64,000 nucleotides of DNA from Pollenia angustigena (Eukaryota; Arthropoda; Insecta; Diptera; Polleniidae): contig OV884060.1 in assembly GCA_930367215.1 (NCBI GenBank), positions 203,983,253 to 204,047,252 of the forward strand, read 5' to 3'. The position numbers were made by a program, and so were the translations under genes. Under the pieces are notes generated by a model, which was given only the letters and a program-made list of their open reading frames with translations, was not told the DNA's origin and did no database searches. Below are positions 1-10,684 of the stretch, piece after piece (position 1 is the stretch's first letter; each line of letters opens with the position of its first letter).

Positions 1-311
1 AAACGTATGAAAACTTTCAATTAAAAAAATCTTGCGTTATCTTGTTGTAGGCTTGTTACAAAAAAGAGACTATCTTATTAATATTACTGTTATTTTAAAC
101 TTTTTCGTTTTATATGTAAAGATATTTTCGGACGTAGTACACAACGGTTATTTATATTGAAGGAATTATTGCTATATTGCCTACATTCATTTTATTGCTA
201 GGCAATTAAAGGTTAAATATTCAGGGTGGCCCAACCATAATGCCCAATGTTAATTGTAAATAAAACAAAAAGTTTTTAGAGAATTATCTGAATATTTTTT
301 ATTATTATATA

Positions 312-880
312 TGTGTGAGACAAAATATCGGCCAAATGCTCGTCGCGGCTTCGGTAGCATAATTCTGTCCTATGGTCCATATTTTTAATGGCTCTGAGAC
401 ATTATTGAGGTTCAATGTACTTAATGTCCTTAATGTGTCAAATTATCTAATCTTTTAGCTCTTGAATTGTTCTTGGCTTATTGCCGTACACTTTTTATTT
501 AAAATATTACCAAAGAAAGAAGGCCAACGGTTTCAAATCATATGATCGTGACGGCCAATTAACATGGCCATTCTTTTAGAACTACTTATCGTCCATGTCC
601 ATATCCTCCATTTCTGGCAAAAAGAAATCCGTTATCAGCTGACCATAAACCGCACCAAGCATGCATGCACAGACGTTTTCGAATTTCCTACAGAGCCGGT
701 TTGCTGAAATTGGCGCACAATTATCCCGATTGTGGACACATTTGATCGCTTATGCTGACCCAAAAAATCAAGATGTGCACAAAATGTTTTTTTTTTATTT
801 GACCGCCTATTTTCGTAAAAGGCTTCAGCAATCTTAACGCGCTGCTCAATGCTGCACCTCTCCATGGTTGAATTTGGCAC
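312..880 (-). pseudogene. Degraded mariner-type transposase
   Basis: The N-terminal part reads as a helix-turn-helix of the insect mariner type (SIEQRVKIAEAFYENRRSNK ... FQQTGSV). The C-terminal part, in other frames and with stops, reads NWPSRSYDLKPLAFFLW, then KVYGNKPRTIQELKD, then YRSRDEHLADILSHT. These are the familiar end segments of DD-D transposases in insects. Most of the central catalytic region is missing and several stops break the frame, so it is dead. Confidence 0.75.
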
Positions 881-1006
881 TGATACTCTCTCTCTCTTTA
901 TTCCATCGCTCTTGTCAGAGCATAGTTACATAGTAAACATAATATGTACATTCATATAAAAATAGATAATGTAAAAATACAAAAATAAAAATTCAACCAC
1001 ATATAA

Positions 1007-2640
1007 TTATAAATTTGAAAGTAATATGTTGTCTCTCCAGACTTCTCTGTCTTCAGCCAAGTGCAGGGCTTCACTTAAAATGGTTCCTATTAAAGGCTTA
1101 AGTTGGTCGCACCACCGTGTTGGTGATCTTCCTCTCCCTCTGCTTCCCTCTACTTTGCCATCAACCATCACTCTTTCCATTGTTCCCTCCCTTCTAGCAA
1201 TATGGCCGAAATATTTTAAATATGATCTGTTTACTTTCTTCAACAATCTATCATTAATATTCAATTCTTGAAGTATTGACACGTTTGTACGGAATTGTGT
1301 CCATGATATTCTCAAAATTCTACGATATACCCACATTTCAAAACTTTCAATTCTTTTTCTTTCAGCCTGTTTTATTGTCCATGTTTCTTACGCATAAGTG
1401 GCAATCGGGAAAATAAGCGCTTCGACTAGTCGGAGTTTTGTTCTTTTTGTAATTCTCCTATCTTTCCATATTTTGGTAAGGTTTGATGTTGCCGCTCTGG
1501 CCATCGATAGTCTTCACCACACCATTATTGCATATAATTGAGCCAAGATAGTTGAAGTGGCTTACAACATCAAACCCGGCTACTGTTGTTACATTTTGTT
1601 GGTTATTGTTAAGTCGGTCTATTATCATAACTTTAGTTTTTGACATATTGATTTGAAGTCCATAGGCGTTGCTGTATGTTGAAAGTCTAGTCATGATATC
1701 TTCTAATTCTGCTGAGGTAGATGCAATTATAAGCATATCATCTGCATACCTCAAGTTGTTAATTTTTCTGCCTCCTACTGAAATACCTCCGTCCCAATCG
1801 CTCAAAACTTCCCTCATAATAAGCTCGGTGTAAGCATTAAACAGTGTTGGGGATAATATGCAACCTTGTCTGGTACCAGATTTGGTGGATAATGTATCCG
1901 ACATTACGTTATTTACTCTAACTGTTGCTGTATTTTGGTCATATAGAGATTTAATAAGTTGGATGAGATGATTTGGAACTCCAAGCTTTTGAAGAACATC
2001 CCATAACAGATGCCATTTAACGGAGTCAAACGCCTTTGTGTAGTCCACAAAGCAAAAGAATGCAGGTACATTAAACTCTCTGACTTTCTCAATTATTTGT
2101 CTGACGTTTAATATTTGTTCCCTGGTTCCTTTACCTGGTACAAAACCACACTGTTCTTCTGCTATTTCAGGCAAAACAAATCGTCTCAGACGGTTGTGTA
2201 TAATATGGAGCATAACTTTACTGGCATGAGGAATTAGCGCGACTGTTATTTAATTTCCACACTCTGTGGGTGAACCTTTTTTATATATCGGAACGAAAAC
2301 AGAATGTACCCAGTCTTCAGGCCATACCATAGTATTCCATATCATTGTGCACAATTTATATATGGGATCGACTGCTATTTCTTCCATCGCTTTTATGGTT
2401 TCGGCTGTGATTCCATCTGATCCAGGTGCTTTGTTGTTATTAAGTTTTGAAATTGCCAGTTCTACTTCGGACTTTAAAATGGATGGTTCCAATTCTATTT
2501 CATGTAATTGATATGTGTTTAAGCTGTTGTCGTCAAACAAATTCATGCAGTATAACCTCCATACTTCTGCTATTCCATATGCATCCCTTATTATTTCTTG
2601 GGATTCATTTTGAATCACTTGGGTATGTGTCTTAAATTCT
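1007..2640 (-). pseudogene. LINE reverse transcriptase fragment (RTE/CR1-like)
   Basis: 5'-truncated non-LTR retrotransposon on the minus strand. N-terminal RT motifs (NNNKAPGSDGI, VFVPIYKKG) lie at 2618-2250. An in-frame TAA at 2250-2252 interrupts NYR-type sequence, and the same frame continues to 1458 with FVDYTKAFDSV, GTRQGCILSPTLF and catalytic LRYADDM. A frameshift near 1480 and a further stop precede the C-terminal arm (GHIARRE ... GKVEGSRGRGRSPTRW, 1336-1007). The endonuclease domain is absent. The clade is uncertain; the C-terminal arm resembles RTE-type elements. Confidence 0.85.
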
Positions 2641-2788
2641 CTAGATAAAAATTTAACCGTCTAAACCAGCTTTCGCGATTCGCATTTTTCAGCATGTTGA
2701 TACTAAGAAATGTCAAATTAAGTTGGACAAAATTTGACGTTACAGTGTGACTGACATTTAACATCGTGAATTATGATTAGACCACCCT

Positions 2789-3852
2789 TAAGTAATAATA
2801 AACCTTAAAATTATTCATACATAAGGAAATTCAATAATATAAAAACTATAACTATACGTAAATACATTTGTCACTTGCATAAATTTTCGTTTCGAAAATT
2901 ATTATAACTAAATTCTCAATATTGGTAAAACATGTGAATGTAGGTTTTTAATACCTCATTTTGACTTATATCACACAAACTAAAAAATATATCGCAAAAA
3001 GTGGCGTATACGATAAAATTGAAAATTTTTTTCGGACATGACAATGGCTATAACTTCAAAATTTTTTTCCATGACTTTGGATATTTTTACATATGTAAAT
3101 CGATAAAGAACTTCTTAACAATATCTGACAAAAATATTGGACGACTTTTTTCACGTACATTTTTGTTTATAAAAATTTGAAATTAAAGATTCGATTTCCC
3201 AAAAAAAAGCGTGGACGCCAGGATTCATATTTTCCTTTCCAGAATGGGATATTTGTTCTTACAAGTAGCAAGAAAATTTATAAAAAGGGATGCATTGGAT
3301 ACTATGTTGAGTGAAAACCATATTGATAGAAACATGCAATGTTAAGGAAATCGTTTTATTCGACAATTTGCGAAACATTAAGAACTAATTTTTGTTTTGA
3401 ACATAAAACCTTAAAAGTGATAATCAGCTTCCCTCCAGAAAATATTGTTTCCGGAAAACCCAATAGCATAATACTGATGTTATTAATGTTATTTACTAAC
3501 GATAAAGAAAACTATAATAATATTAATATATTTAAAATTCTTTGAAAAATATAGCCAATATTAAGAACGAAACTAATGTTTGCTGACATTTCACATATTG
3601 CTTTTGGTATTTTATCAATACCACATTTCTGAGCATCAATTGAATTACAATAATATTGTAAATGGATGGGGCGCTTGACCCTTATGTATGACAGAAATAT
3701 TATTTACATGTGTACCTCAAATATAAATGTTGTTTGCTATTAAATACTTAGATAAATGAATTCCAATAAAATATTTTTTGTTCCTTTTATTTTCATAAAT
3801 TATTGGGTTTTTTCAACAAAAAGTACCATTTGGTGAGAAAAATACTCTTTTA
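2789..3852. other. AT-rich spacer, nothing recognised
   Basis: About 1.06 kb between the mariner-type element and the hAT-type element. No open frame resembles a known protein, and I see no terminal repeats or structured RNA. Confidence 0.5.
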
Positions 3853-4070
3853 GTTGAAGTCAAGGCGAATTTATAAAGGTGGCCGCATCATGAGATAGAG
3901 TTATGCTAGCTATCCCTTTTTATTGAAAAATACTATGTATTTTGTTTTTGTAAAAAGTTAGAGTGAATGTCAAAAATATTTGTTGAAAATATAAAAAAGG
4001 AAATTTTTTTGTTAATAAAATATACACAATTGCTTAAGAAACTCCTCAATTGCAAATTAATTGTGGCTCC

Positions 4071-4279
4071 GGGTGTGTTCGTAAATGCATCACTGCGCTG
4101 CATCAGTGATTTCAAATGGATATATATTTATCAGTGAAGGAAATGTGGACCAAAAAATTGTGAAATACTTCACAAAAATAATAATTGCACAATAACAAAA
4201 ATTATAATTATTCTTTTATCGCCATTAAAAAAAGTTTGCTTTTCTGACGCAGCGCAGTGATGCATTTACGAACGTACCC
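4071..4279. mobile_element. MITE with 3-bp TSD (family also at 27022)
   Basis: Inverted ends GGGTGTGTTCGTAAATGCAT / GGGTACGTTCGTAAATGCAT continue into CACTGCGCTGC. They are flanked by TCC on both sides. The same termini frame a 210-bp element at 27022-27231. The 3-bp duplication fits a PIF/Harbinger-like MITE. Confidence 0.8.
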
Positions 4280-4427
4280 TCCTTATGCATTTTTAATTTC
4301 TTGTGTTTATATTTTTTCATTTTTTTTTGTTTTATATAATTTAAATAATTTTTTTGTTATTCGTGCTTAATTCCCAGTTTTTATTCTTGATAAAAACACT
4401 TGAAATTTATTGTTGATGGGATAAGCT

Positions 4428-4473
4428 ATTCCTATGCATTTCACTGGTTGCTTAGGCCAGATCATCAGGAAAC
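4428..4473 (-). ncRNA. Hammerhead ribozyme (type I), family 1
   Basis: On the minus strand: GUUUC, CUGAUGA, stem II CUGG/CCAG with a 9-nt loop, GAAA, short palindromic stem III AUGCAU, A17, then GGAAU closing stem I with GUUUC. An outer helix AUGGAU/AUCCCAU extends stem I past an internal loop. Cleavage is expected 3' of A17. Activity is predicted, not shown. Confidence 0.8.
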
Positions 4474-4897
4474 TTCATCCATAAAGATTTTAGAAAAACT
4501 AAAGATATTAAACCAAATAAAACTGTTAAACGTATAAGACTTATAGCAACAGTTTTACTTGTAACAATATCAAAGCTTTAACAAAACACATCAACAATAA
4601 AAAAGTGGGTTTATCTCATCTTACATTCCCCACTACAATTAGTTGAAATTCTCTCAACATTAATTGTAGTTGTAAGTAGGTTAAGAAAAACAAAATAAAA
4701 AACAAACAACAACTTACAAAAGATGTTGTCAATTAAGTGTTTTTTTAGGCCGTGCACTTGCCTGTTTATTATCAAAAAGTAATTTCAATTTTTGGGAATA
4801 CAAAATTTTAATTTCAAAAGATTTTGTTATTCGTGCTTAATTCCCAGTTTTTATTCTTGATAAAAACACTTGAAATTTATTGTTGATGGGATAAGCT

Positions 4898-4943
4898 ATT
4901 CCTATGCATTTCACTGGTTGCTTAGGCCAGATCATCAGGAAAC
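4898..4943 (-). ncRNA. Hammerhead ribozyme (type I), family 1
   Basis: Same core and stems as the copy at 4428, exactly 470 bp away, so a transcript through both would release a 470-nt monomer if cleavage occurs. Confidence 0.8.
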
Positions 4944-5152
4944 TTCATCCATAAAGATTTTAGAAAAACTAAAGATATTAAACCAAATAAAACTGTTAAA
5001 CGTATAAGACTTATAGCAACAGTTTTACTTGTAACAATATCAAAGCTTTAACAAAACACATCAACAATAAAAAAGTGGGTTTATCTCATCTTACATTCCC
5101 CACTACAATTAGTTGAAATTCTCTCAACATTAATTGTAGTTGTAAGTAGGTT

Positions 5153-5578
5153 CCCTGCAAATAATAGGACCAGTCCAAACACGCGTGTAAAGAGTAGTCC
5201 ACAAGGGACCAGGACTAGTCCACAAGTAACCCAAACGTATGGAAAAAACCTGGTCTATTTAACATTACGATGTCCTAGGAGAGGACCATATAACCCACCT
5301 TTGGACCACTAAGGAGTAGTTTTAAAACTACTCCATGGTATATAACCCACCTTTGGACCAGTAAGGAGTAGTTTTAAAACTACTCCATGGTATACTCAAG
5401 AGGATTAGTTTTGAAGTCGTTTAAACACGAAAGCATGTCGTTAAAAAACGAAGACATGTCGTCTCACTACAAACACTTTTTAACAATGGCATGGTCCATG
5501 CTTGCATTACATCGGACTAGTCCATGGAGTAGTCCATTTTATGAAAATGGGTCAGGTGGTCCAATTTTATTTGCAGGG
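5153..5578. mobile_element. MITE inserted in the repeat array
   Basis: Perfect 12-bp inverted ends CCCTGCAAATAA / TTATTTGCAGGG, followed inside by GGACCA on each arm. The neighbouring unit copies give the uninterrupted sequence AGGTTAAG, so only TT is duplicated. Inside are two copies of a 52-bp repeat (5289 and 5341) with palindromic GGAGTAGTTTTAAAACTACTCC-like sequence, and several GGACTAGTCC-type palindromes. The superfamily is unclear. Confidence 0.75.
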
Positions 5579-5810
5579 TTAAGAAAAACAAAATAAAAAA
5601 CAAACAACAACTTACAAAAGATGTTGTCAATTAAGTGTTTTTTTAGGCCGTGCACTTGCCTGTTTATTATCAAAAAGTAATTTCAATTTTTGGGAATACA
5701 AAATTTTAATTTCAAAAGATTTTGTTATTCGTGCTTAATTCCCAGTTTTTATTCTTGATAAAAACACTTGAAATTTATTGTTGATGGGATAAGCTATTCC
5801 TATGCATTTC

Positions 5811-6265
5811 AAGTGTTTTTATCAAGAATAAAAACTGGGAATTAAGCACGAATAACAAAATCTTTTGAAATTAAAATTTTGTATTCCCAAAAATTGAAAT
5901 TACTTTTTGATAATAAACAGGCAAGTGCACGGCCTAAAAAAACACTTAATTGACAACATCTTTTGTAAGTTGTTGTTTGTTTTTTATTTTGTTTTTCTTA
6001 ACCTACTTACAACTACAATTAATGTTGAGAGAATTTCAACTAATTGTAGTGGGGAATGTAAGATGAGATAAACCCACTTTTTTATTGTTGATGTGTTTTG
6101 TTAAAGCTTTGATATTGTTACAAGTAAAACTGTTGCTATAAGTCTTATACGTTTAACAGTTTTATTTGGTTTAATATCTTTAGTTTTTCTAAAATCTTTA
6201 TGGATGAAGTTTCCTGATGATCTGGCCTAAGCAACCAGTGAAATGCATAGGAATAGCTTATCCCA
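5811..6265 (+). repeat. Hammerhead repeat family 1, plus-strand arm (first part)
   Basis: Inverted relative to the arm at 4345-5815. The units meet head to head at about 5810. The copy is complete up to ...TTATCCCA, where the Helitron begins; the sequence resumes as TCAACAATAAATTTC at 9148. Confidence 0.88.
6209..6254 (+). ncRNA. Hammerhead ribozyme (type I), family 1
   Basis: CTGATGA at 6214-6220, stem II 6221-6239, GAAA 6240-6243, ATGCAT 6243-6248, A17 at 6249, stem I closed by GTTTC (6209-6213) with GGAAT (6250-6254). The outer stem I strand AUCCCAU is cut by the Helitron right after its penultimate base. Confidence 0.8.
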
Positions 6266-6959
6266 TCTATATATATAAAATTGTAACGTTACTGACTGAC
6301 TCACTGACTCACTGACTCACTGATTCATCATCGCACAGCCTAAACGCCTGAAGCTAGACACTTGAAATTTGGACCAGAGATTGGTCACTCCCCAAATCGA
6401 TCCACTAAGACGGGATTTTTGGAAATTCGAATGTTTAGGGGGTAAAAAAGGGTAAAAATGGGAAAATTCGGTAACCTTATATCTCCAAAACTAAAAGAGA
6501 TACAAAAAAAATTTAATACCTATCGTTGTTCTTTAGAAAAATAATCGGACAGGTGTCTGGTACTTTTTTGAAATTCGGCCCTATTTGGGAGTAAACGGGT
6601 AATATCTGAATTTTAGTACTTTTTTGACACCCCATCTATCTTTTGAACCAATAAACATAGAAACAAAGTTAATACCACATTCGAAACCTAACAAAAATAT
6701 ACGAATTTAAATTTGGTACTTTTTCGAAATTCGAACATTTAAGGGGTAAAAATCGTAACTATTTTTGGTACTTTTTTCAAAAAACATTTTTCTCCATTTA
6801 TTGAAATATTCGTACTAAATTATGGGCTGCCACTATTATACTGAAATTTTTTATACTTTAATGGGGGGAAAATAGTACCAAAAAGGGGAAATACGAGAAA
6901 TTTGATATTTTACTTAACTTTTTGGTTCTACAACTGGTATTTTTTAAATTATCGTTTAT

Positions 6960-8345
6960 GTTGGCCCTAAAAACATAAGATTCATCAAGCAATGTCCGGA
7001 ATGGATAAGAATCCATAAGGGGCAGTTTTTGGTACTTTTCTGTTAATTAACTGGTACTTTTTGAATTTCCGTTAGTATTGGCCCTATAAAAATAAAATTA
7101 AACATGCAATGTCCCGAATAAATGAGAATCTATAAGAGGGAACTTTTTGGTACTTTTTTGTTCATTAACTGGTACTTTTTGAATTTACGTTAATATTGGA
7201 CTTAGAAACATAAAATTCAAAATGAAATGTCCTGAGTGGTTAAGAATCCATAAGGGGAAGTTTTTGGTACTTTTCTGTTCATAAAATGGTACTTTTTGAA
7301 TTTCCGTTAGTATTGGACCTATAAAAATAAAATTAAACATGCAATGTCCTGAATGGATGAAAATCTATAAGAGGAAACTTTTTGGTACTTTTTTGTTCAT
7401 TAACTGGTACTTTTTGAATTTCTGTTAGTATTGGACCTAGAAACATACAATTCAATATGCAATGCCCTGGATGGATGAGAATCTATAAGAGTGAACTTTT
7501 TGTTACTTTTTTAATCTTGGACTGGTACTTTTTGAATTTCCGTTGGTATTGGACATAGACAGATAAAATTAAACATGCAAGGTCCTGGGTGGATAAGAAT
7601 CTAAGAGGAAAGTTTTTGGTACTTTTTTGTTCATTTACTGGTACTTTTTGAATTTCCGTCAGTATTGGACCTAGAAACATAAAATTAAACATGCACGATA
7701 CTGTGTAAATGAGAATCTTTAAGTGGGATCTTATTGGTACTTTTTTATTCGTTAGCTGGTACTTTTTGAATTTCCGTTAGTATTGGACCCAGAAACATGC
7801 AATTAAACATGGAAGGTCTTGAGTGAATGACAATCTGTTAGAGAGATCTTTTTGGTGCTTTTTCGTTTTTTAACTGGTCCTTTTTTTAAATTTTCGCTAA
7901 TGTTGGTCTAATGAAAATAAAATTAAACGTGCATGGTCCTGAGTGAATGAGAATCTCTAAAAGCGCTTATAGGTACTTTTTAGTTATTAAACTGGTACTT
8001 TTTGAATATCCGTTATTATTGGACTTAGAAACATAAAATTCAAGATGCAATGCCCTAAGTGGATAAGAATATATAAGAGGGAACTTTTTGGTACTTCTTT
8101 GTTCTTTAACTGGTACTTTTTGAATTTCCGTTAGTATTGGACCTAGAAACATAAAATTAAACATGCAAGGTCCTGAGTGAATAAAAACCTGTAAGAGGGC
8201 TTTTGGTACTATTTTGTTCTTTAACTGGTACCTTTTATATATCCGTATTTATTGGATCTAGAAACATAAAATTAAACATGCAAGCTCCTGAGTGAATGAG
8301 AATCTGTAAGAGTTATTTTTTTTTAAATAAACTGGTAATTTTTTT
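6960..8345 (+). repeat. Minisatellite of about 118 bp inside the Helitron
   Basis: About 11 imperfect copies, each with ACTGGTACTTTTTGAATTTC, GTTAGTATTGGACCTAGAAA and AAACATGCAATGTCC; starts near 7051, 7169, 7288, 7405, 7523, 7640, 7757, 7996, 8111. The same unit appears in reverse at 63700-64000. Confidence 0.85.
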
Positions 8346-8857
8346 AATTTAATATTTATTTTTGTGCATTAAATAAAAAAGCAAATTGGTGTCTGGTACT
8401 TTAACAAAATTCGGTCGTTTTAGGTAGTAAATCTAGCTTTTAAGCCAATACGTATAGAAATAAAAATTAAATAACATTTGTTACTTATCTAAAAAATACA
8501 AATGCGAATTTGGTACTTTTTCGAAATTCGAACGTTTCAGGGGTGAAAATTGTACCTATGTATATCGATCCCGCGAACCTCATACCTCCTAAACTAAAAG
8601 AGATAAAAAACATCAGCAATTCGCTAACCGTATATTTCCTAAACAAAAAGAGATACAAAAAATTTAATACTAATTATTGTTCATTAAAAAAAATAAACGG
8701 AGAGGTGTCTGGTACTTTTTTGAAGGAAGACCTTTTTGGGGTGTAAAAGGGTAAATAAATATGGTATCACATTTTTAGCTTATCTAAAAAATACAAAACA
8801 GGTTTGCCCCTTTTTTGAAATTCAAACGTTTAAGGTGTTTTCTCAACATTTTTTCCA

Positions 8858-9147
8858 TCTCTATATAATATTAATTTGTAAAGTAACTGACGGATTCATC
8901 ATCGCACATCCTAAACTCTTGAAGCTAAAAAGCTGACTTTTGGACCGAAGGTTGTCCTCTCGCCAAATCGATTCCGCTAACCAAAAAAATCCAAAATTAA
9001 AGAGATCCAAAAAATTTAACACTTATTGTTGTTCGTTAAAAAAATAAGGGGACAGGTGCCTGGTACTTTTTTGAAAATAAACTTTGGCATAAAAATATGT
9101 CCACGAAGAAAAAGGAGACGCTAACGAAGTAGCGGGTTAAATGCTAG
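8858..9147 (+). mobile_element. Short Helitron copy sharing the 3' end
   Basis: TCTCTATATAATATTAATTTG after an A repeats the Helitron 5' end. It is followed by the same segments GATTCATCATCGCACA, CCTAAAC..TGAAGCTA and CCAAATCGAT as at 6318-6400. With the CTAG end at 9147 this would be a 290-bp element, or an internal duplication of the larger one. Confidence 0.55.
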
Positions 9148-9560
9148 TCAACAATAAATTTCAAGTGTTTTTATCAAGAATAAAAACTGGGAATTAAGCA
9201 CGAATAACAAAATCTTTTGAAATTAAAATTTTGTATTCCCAAAAATTGAAATTACTTTTTGATAATAAACAGGCAAGTGCACGGCCTAAAAAAACACTTA
9301 ATTGACAACATCTTTTGTAAGTTGTTGTTTGTTTTTTATTTTGTTTTTCTTAACCTACTTACAACTACAATTAATGTTGAGAGAATTTCAACTAATTGTA
9401 GTGGGGAATGTAAGATGAGATAAACCCACTTTTTTATTGTTGATGTGTTTTGTTAAAGCTTTGATATTGTTACAAGTAAAACTGTTGCTATAAGTCTTAT
9501 ACGTTTAACAGTTTTATTTGGTTTAATATCTTTAGTTTTTCTAAAATCTTTATGGATGAA

Positions 9561-9606
9561 GTTTCCTGATGATCTGGCCTAAGCAACCAGTGAAATGCAT
9601 AGGAAT
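9561..9606 (+). ncRNA. Hammerhead ribozyme (type I), family 1
   Basis: CTGATGA at 9566-9572, CTGG/CCAG stem II, GAAA, ATGCAT and GTTTC/GGAAT stem I all intact. The outer stem I strands ATGGAT and ATCCCAT are also present. Confidence 0.8.
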
Positions 9607-9883
9607 AGCTTATCCCATCAACAATAAATTTCAAGTGTTTTTATCAAGAATAAAAACTGGGAATTAAGCACGAATAACAAAATCTTTTGAAATTAAAATT
9701 TTGTATTCCCAAAAATTGAAATTACTTTTTGATAATAAACAGGCAAGTGCACGGCCTAAAAAAACACTTAATTGACAACATCTTTTGTAAGTTGTTGTTT
9801 GTTTTTTATTTTGTTTTTCTTAACCTACTTACAACTACAATTAATGTTGAGAGAATTTCAACTAATTGTAATGGGGAATGTAA

Positions 9884-10488
9884 TGGCGATTTCTTTTCTG
9901 AAAACAATATGCTACAGTATATACATGTAACATTTTCTAATGTTACCTATAATCACTGGAAGTGTTACATGTTGTGCAATTTTAATAGAACACAATTAGC
10001 TGCTTTTATTTACAACTATTACACTTTCATAATTAATGTACTTCATGAGCGATTTTTAATGCTATTTGAGCGGTTTCTGAACGCAATTATGGCTTGAAAA
10101 CAAATATTGACATCACTAATGGCTTAGAAAAATTTAAACGATTAAAATATAAATAGACTTTTTTTGATTTTAATGTGTAAATATATTTATATTTTCTTTT
10201 AAAATAATTTTTTTTTCAAAATTATGAGCTGTATGAGTTATGACAAGCAAAATAAAACATTGGTTGTACAAACAAAGTAGTAAGTACCAAAGTTGTAAGA
10301 CAGGGCAGTATGAACACCTTAAGTAAAAGTAAGGGTAAAACATGCAACATGTTTTGCATGTTTTTTATCAACATATTCACAAAAGAACTTGAAAATTTTT
10401 CCCACAGTTGTATTTTATGTACAAACGAACACAAAAATGTAGAACATGTTACATTAATGAAACATTTTTCTCAGAAAAGAAATCGCCA
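9884..10488. mobile_element. Harbinger-like MITE
   Basis: Perfect 18-bp inverted ends TGGCGATTTCTTTTCTGA / complement, flanked by TAA on both sides. The sister repeat unit reads AATGTAAGATG with no insert, so the 3-bp TAA duplication is proven by comparison. TWA duplications are typical of PIF/Harbinger. The interior (605 bp) has no transposase. Confidence 0.85.
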
Positions 10489-10638
10489 TAAGATGAGATA
10501 AACCCACTTTTTTATTGTTGATGTGTTTTGTTAAAGCTTTGATATTGTTACAAGTAAAACTGTTGCTATAAGTCTTATACGTTTAACAGTTTTATTTGGT
10601 TTAATATCTTTAGTTTTTCTAAAATCTTTATGGATGAA

Positions 10639-10684
10639 GTTTCCTGATGATCTGGCCTAAGCAACCAGTGAAATGCATAGGAAT
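10639..10684 (+). ncRNA. Hammerhead ribozyme (type I), family 1
   Basis: Same intact core as the other copies: CTGATGA 10644-10650, GAAA 10670-10673, stem I GTTTC/GGAAT. Confidence 0.8.

Larger units (their letters stand above)
223..2788 (-). mobile_element. Mariner-type DNA transposon, split by a LINE
   Basis: Imperfect terminal inverted repeats: AGGGTGGCCCAACCATAAT at 223 matches the complement of 2768-2788 (AGGGTGGTCTAATCATAAT), with about 4 mismatches in 21. Between them lie a degraded transposase (312-880, minus strand) and, toward its 5' side, an inserted LINE fragment. No clean target duplication is visible. The two half-elements fit one mariner-type insertion that was later interrupted. 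Confidence 0.7.
4345..5815 (-). repeat. Hammerhead repeat family 1, minus-strand arm
   Basis: Head-to-tail copies of a 470-bp unit; the motif TTTTGTTATTCGTGC recurs at about 4354, 4824 and, after a MITE, 5722. Two copies hold a complete hammerhead motif. The third is cut within the ribozyme at about 5810, where the array flips orientation. No ORF is conserved. Each unit also keeps a strong hairpin CTACAATTA...TAATTGTAG. Confidence 0.88.
6266..9147 (+). mobile_element. Non-autonomous Helitron
   Basis: Starts TCTATATATATAAAATTG directly after A6265 and ends ...GGGTTAAATGCTAG directly before T9148. The interrupted repeat unit reads ..CCCA|TCAACAA.. elsewhere, so insertion was between A and T, as Helitrons do. 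A hairpin CGCTA-ACGAAG-TAGCG lies about 11 bases before the terminal CTAG. No Rep/helicase ORF is present. The interior is a minisatellite, and a second 5'-end copy starts at 8858. Confidence 0.85.

Noticed and set aside
5153..5578. piggyBac element
   Set aside because: The CCCTGCAAA ends look tempting and TTAAG follows the right end, but TTAA is not present on the left, so the target duplication does not fit.
6960..8345. CRISPR-like array
   Set aside because: The repeats are imperfect 118-bp minisatellite units with no spacers, in a eukaryotic Helitron.
9729..10097. 122-codon plus-strand frame
   Set aside because: It runs from the ribozyme repeat into the Harbinger-like MITE and so is a product of the insertion, with no similarity to a protein.
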